This document shows, in pieces, positions 4,022 through 7,026 of a stretch of DNA of 7,026 nucleotides (its first letter is position 1; the number at the start of each line of letters is the position of its first letter). The notes beneath the pieces are model-generated. The model worked only from the letters and a program-made list of their open reading frames with translations, did no database searches and was not told where the DNA came from. Location of the stretch: the NCBI GenBank assembly GCA_017557085.1, contig JAFZAR010000244.1, positions 1 through 7,026 of the forward strand, written 5' to 3'. The DNA comes from Verrucomicrobiota bacterium (GTDB lineage Bacteria > Verrucomicrobiota > Verrucomicrobiia > Limisphaerales > UBA1412). The position numbers were made by a program, and so were the translations under genes.

Positions 4022-6961
4022 ATGAAGTTCCTTCGGTCTTTATGTGATCACCTTCTGGAAGGTGTTATTGCCTATAACACTGATGGTGATATTATTTATT
4101 TTAATCCATCCGCTCAAAAATCCTTAAAAACCACTGAAAATCTGATCCATCAGCAAATCAGTACCCTCTTTCCGGCGGATCTCCTGATCAAAGAAAACGA
4201 CAGTCCTGCCATCCACTTTCAAAACGGAACAATCCAATTCCAGTCTTTAGGTGATTCTTCAGATCCCTGGCCCAACTCGGCCGCTCGTTCTTTGGAACTT
4301 CCTGATGGAAAAAAGGTTTACCTGCTCTTTTTTACTTTCAAGAGTCCGCAACATATCTCCCAGCTTCCGACAGACATCAAGGAACTGACAGAGCTCTATA
4401 AGAATCAAGTCGCTTATACAAAAGGACTTGAAAACTTCTTCATTCTGAACGACGAGAAAAACATCGGCAATAACACTCTTAAAATCATCTGTGAACGTGT
4501 GAACGCAAGCCGTGTCTTTGCTCAAACTTATATCCCCGCGCTGGAGCGGTTTTGCACAGCACGTCAGTATTTTCCGCCCGAAGCCCCTCCCTTTCCGGAA
4601 GGACTGAATATCCCATTAAAGCCGGAAAACAGCCTTTTTCTGAAGGCATTAAAAGAAAATGGCTTTGTTTTTATCCCGGATACGTCCGATCTGCGGGATC
4701 CCGTTCATAAAGAAATCGTTTCCCACTTCAATCCGGCACTCGGAGCCAAGAGTCTCTACTTCTTGAGACTGCATATCGAAGGTCTGCTGTCGGGCTATGC
4801 TGTCGTTTCTTACGAGAAAGCTGTTCATCCCCTGAATCCTTATGAGGAAAGCTTTCTGAAGAATTGTATCTATTTCCTTAATATCGGTCTGGAGCAGCTG
4901 AAATCCAAAAAGTGGTTTGAACAAAGAGAGAAAGCAATAAATATGCTGATCAGGAACACCCCTGTTCCGCTGGCAGTGTGGGATAACGAAGGGCGTTTTC
5001 TGTCCTGCAATCGGGCTTACTGCGACTGTATCCAGATGACTGTAGAGGAATTGATTCAAAAAGATATCCACTCTGAAAATAATTGCTTACCCAAAGATAT
5101 CAAACCGCTCTTATCATCCAAAATCTATCCGGTAACAGAGGTGCTTCACGGTCAAAAAAGTGCATCAGCTCCCTGGAAGATCAAAGACAAGGACTGGGTA
5201 TTTTTGGCTCAGGGTGCTTATGACAAAGACGGCAACCTGGAAAAAATCTTTGAATCCGCTATTGATGTCACTTCAAAAAATCAGAAGATCGCTCAGCAGA
5301 AAGTCATCAATATGTGCTTGGAAGAAATCTTCCTGAAAGGCAAGACCAAATCAGAGACTCTGAACAATGTGATCGATCTCATTGTCAAATACTTCCATTC
5401 CGATATAGGTTATCTTAAAAAATTTAAAGGAGATTCAGCAGAAATCATCGCCAAGGCGGGAAACGAGCAACATTTGCAAGATGTTCTGAGTCTTCAAAAA
5501 GAGATCTCACCTCAATTCACGGAGGAACTCATCAAGCGGATGAACCGGGAAAAACTTGTGCTGATAAATGTCTCAGGCCCGCTTGTGAAGCAATTCCCTT
5601 ACTGGATAAATATTTTCAATCCTCAAATCAAAACGATCCTTGCGACCGGTCTGCATATCCAGGACAAACTCTGGGGCTATGTCGTCCTTGCTCTCAAAGA
5701 AGAAAAAGAGCATATCCTTAAGGATGATATGGATATTTTCTACACTTTCCAATACGCGCTGGAAATCATTCTTGACAGAAATAAACTGCTGGCCAATCTG
5801 GAACAGGAACGTGATAACGCTCTGGCGGCTGAAAAGGCCAAGAGCTTCTTCTTCGCGACGGTCAGCCACGATATCCGCACTCCGTTGAACGCTATCATCG
5901 GCTTGTCAGAACTGCTGAAGCTGGGTGTGGACAGCCAGGAAACACAGAATCAGTATCTGGAAAGCATCATCATGAGCGGCCAGACACTGAAGCAGCTGAT
6001 CAATGACGTTCTGGATCTGGCTAAGCTGGAAGCCGGAAAGATGGATATCAAGAGAGAAATGACCGACTGCAGCAAGATCATAGACGGTCTGTCACTGGCA
6101 TTTATCTCGGAAACCCAACAACGGGATATCTCTCTGAACTGCAAGGCTGAGGGACTGCCGCTGCTCAATATCGATCCGCAGCGTATCCGCCAGATTTTGT
6201 TCAATCTGATCGGCAATGCCTGCAAATTTACCCAAAAGGGCAGCATCACTGTAGATGCTCATTTTGAAAAAACTTCTCCCACTCACGGTGATTTGATGAT
6301 CAGTGTCAAAGATACCGGCATCGGCATTTCCAAAGAAAATCAGGGGAAACTGATGATGCCTTATGTCCAGGTGTCAAGCAAGAGCTCTGAAGGGACCGGT
6401 TTAGGTTTGTCTATATGCAAACAGTTGCTGAAGAGGATGAACGGAGAACTGAGCATCCAAAGTGAGTTAGGCAAAGGCAGTGTTTTTTCCATCATCGTGC
6501 GGGATGTGGAATACAAGTACGGCAAGGAAAATGTTTCAGAGCCCGTTGAAAGCCACGTCAGCAGATCCAACTTGAAAGTGAAGGATCTGAACATCTTGAT
6601 GGTGGATGATGTCAAACTCAACCTGATGGTGCTGTCCGCCATGTGCAAGCGGCTCGGTGTGGAAAAGATGACCTCGGCTCTCTCCGGTCAGGAAGCGCTC
6701 GATCTGCTGGATAAGGGGTCTTTCAACCTTGTGCTGACAGACCTGTGGATGCCGGGAATGGACGGTCAGGAACTGACAAGACGCATCCACGAAGATAAAC
6801 GCTTCAAGTCGCTGCCGATCTACGCCGTGACCGCGGATGTGGAAGTACAAAAGACCTACAGTCAAATGGGCTTTGACGGTGTCCTGCTGAAACCGATTAC
6901 CATTGATCAATTCTCGGCTCTGATGAGGGATATCAACCAAAAAAGAAGCGGAAACTGCTAG
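4022..6961 (+). CDS. Soluble hybrid sensor histidine kinase, PAS-GAF-PAS-GAF-HisKA-HATPase-REC
   Basis: The protein has 979 residues if the ATG at 4022 is used. An in-frame TTG at 4013, after a TAG at 4004, would add three residues; neither start has a Shine-Dalgarno. Approximate domains are PAS 5-105 (EGVIAYNTDGDIIYFNPSA), GAF 140-292, PAS 302-417 (NTPVPLAVWDNEGRFLSCNRAY), GAF 425-588 and a helical linker to 612. HisKA follows with phospho-acceptor His616 in SHDIRTPLNAIIG. HATPase_c has its N box at NLIGNACKFT (Asn732), DTGIGIS (764-770) and GTGLGLS (791-797). A receiver domain (about 855-970) has Asp862/Asp863, phospho-acceptor Asp907 in TDLWMPGMDG, Thr937 and Lys957. All expected catalytic residues are present. 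There is no signal peptide or membrane helix, so it should sense a cytoplasmic cue, which cannot be named. No HPt or output domain is fused, so phosphotransfer to a separate partner is likely. The sensory half is AT-richer than the kinase half. It has its own promoter. Confidence 0.94.
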   Translation: MKFLRSLCDHLLEGVIAYNTDGDIIYFNPSAQKSLKTTENLIHQQISTLFPADLLIKENDSPAIHFQNGTIQFQSLGDSSDPWPNSAARSLELPDGKKVYLLFFTFKSPQHISQLPTDIKELTELYKNQVAYTKGLENFFILNDEKNIGNNTLKIICERVNASRVFAQTYIPALERFCTARQYFPPEAPPFPEGLNIPLKPENSLFLKALKENGFVFIPDTSDLRDPVHKEIVSHFNPALGAKSLYFLRLHIEGLLSGYAVVSYEKAVHPLNPYEESFLKNCIYFLNIGLEQLKSKKWFEQREKAINMLIRNTPVPLAVWDNEGRFLSCNRAYCDCIQMTVEELIQKDIHSENNCLPKDIKPLLSSKIYPVTEVLHGQKSASAPWKIKDKDWVFLAQGAYDKDGNLEKIFESAIDVTSKNQKIAQQKVINMCLEEIFLKGKTKSETLNNVIDLIVKYFHSDIGYLKKFKGDSAEIIAKAGNEQHLQDVLSLQKEISPQFTEELIKRMNREKLVLINVSGPLVKQFPYWINIFNPQIKTILATGLHIQDKLWGYVVLALKEEKEHILKDDMDIFYTFQYALEIILDRNKLLANLEQERDNALAAEKAKSFFFATVSHDIRTPLNAIIGLSELLKLGVDSQETQNQYLESIIMSGQTLKQLINDVLDLAKLEAGKMDIKREMTDCSKIIDGLSLAFISETQQRDISLNCKAEGLPLLNIDPQRIRQILFNLIGNACKFTQKGSITVDAHFEKTSPTHGDLMISVKDTGIGISKENQGKLMMPYVQVSSKSSEGTGLGLSICKQLLKRMNGELSIQSELGKGSVFSIIVRDVEYKYGKENVSEPVESHVSRSNLKVKDLNILMVDDVKLNLMVLSAMCKRLGVEKMTSALSGQEALDLLDKGSFNLVLTDLWMPGMDGQELTRRIHEDKRFKSLPIYAVTADVEVQKTYSQMGFDGVLLKPITIDQFSALMRDINQKRSGNC

Positions 6962-7026
6962 GATCAACCCGATCCCCCTCTCCGCCGGAATAAAACAGCC
7001 GCTTCCGCAAAATTCTGTGTCAATCC
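6962..7026. other. Non-coding tail of the window, nothing supported
   Basis: After the kinase stop there are 65 bases to the edge. A 5-bp inverted repeat GGATC/GATCC (6961-6965 and 6971-6975) and a CGGAA/TTCCG pair (6986-6990 and 7003-7007) are present, but neither is followed by a T tract, so I do not call a terminator. Confidence 0.3.

Noticed and set aside
6961..7008. Terminator after the kinase gene
   Set aside because: The two short inverted repeats have stems of only 5 bp and no T tract follows either.

Overview
The window holds the distal part of a type II secretion (T2SS)-type operon followed, across a 140-150 bp regulatory gap, by a large hybrid histidine kinase. All genes are on the + strand. 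The sequence fits a Gram-negative-type bacterium because a T2SS implies an outer membrane. A PVC-group member (Lentisphaerota, Kiritimatiellota or Verrucomicrobiota) is my best guess. It rests on the 'AFTLLE' prepilin junction with Ala rather than Gly before Phe, a junction I associate with pseudopilins of that group, and on the soluble PAS/GAF hybrid kinase. The taxonomic guess is inference only.

Region 1 (2-3872) is a tightly packed run: gspF (3' part only, the gene enters from the left edge), then gspH-, gspI-, gspJ- and gspK-like pseudopilin genes. Spacings are +6, 0, -1 and -4 nt, so translational coupling is very likely. GspF is the inner-membrane platform protein. GspH, I, J and K are minor pseudopilins; in characterised systems I, J and K form the tip complex that primes the pseudopilus. 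The major pseudopilin gene gspG, usually between gspF and gspH, is not in that place. The gspJ product carries an unusual C-terminal extension of about 85 residues made of Asn/Gly and then Gly/Arg/aromatic repeats. The last repeats also contain the Shine-Dalgarno-like sequence of gspK.

Region 2 (3873-4021) is non-coding or leader DNA. It contains an exact-consensus sigma-70-type promoter (TTGACA, 16 bp, TATAAT, plus an extended -10 TG). About 20-45 nt downstream of the predicted start site lies a terminator-like hairpin with a T-rich tract. A 13-codon ORF (MPLLRRPISTIGF) begins almost at the predicted transcription start, and its codons run through the hairpin to a TGA inside the T tract. This has the layout of a transcription attenuator or of a very short RNA gene. 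I regard it as the most interesting part of the window, although the evidence is sequence only.

Region 3 (4022-6961) encodes a soluble hybrid kinase of about 979 residues: PAS-GAF-PAS-GAF-HisKA-HATPase-REC. All catalytic and phosphoacceptor motifs are present. It has no membrane segment and no HPt or DNA-binding output domain, so its downstream partner lies elsewhere. Base composition changes inside the gene: the sensory half is clearly AT-richer than the kinase/receiver half. The last 65 bases (6962-7026) hold nothing I can support.

Nothing in the sequence directly shows that the kinase controls the secretion operon; adjacency is the only link.
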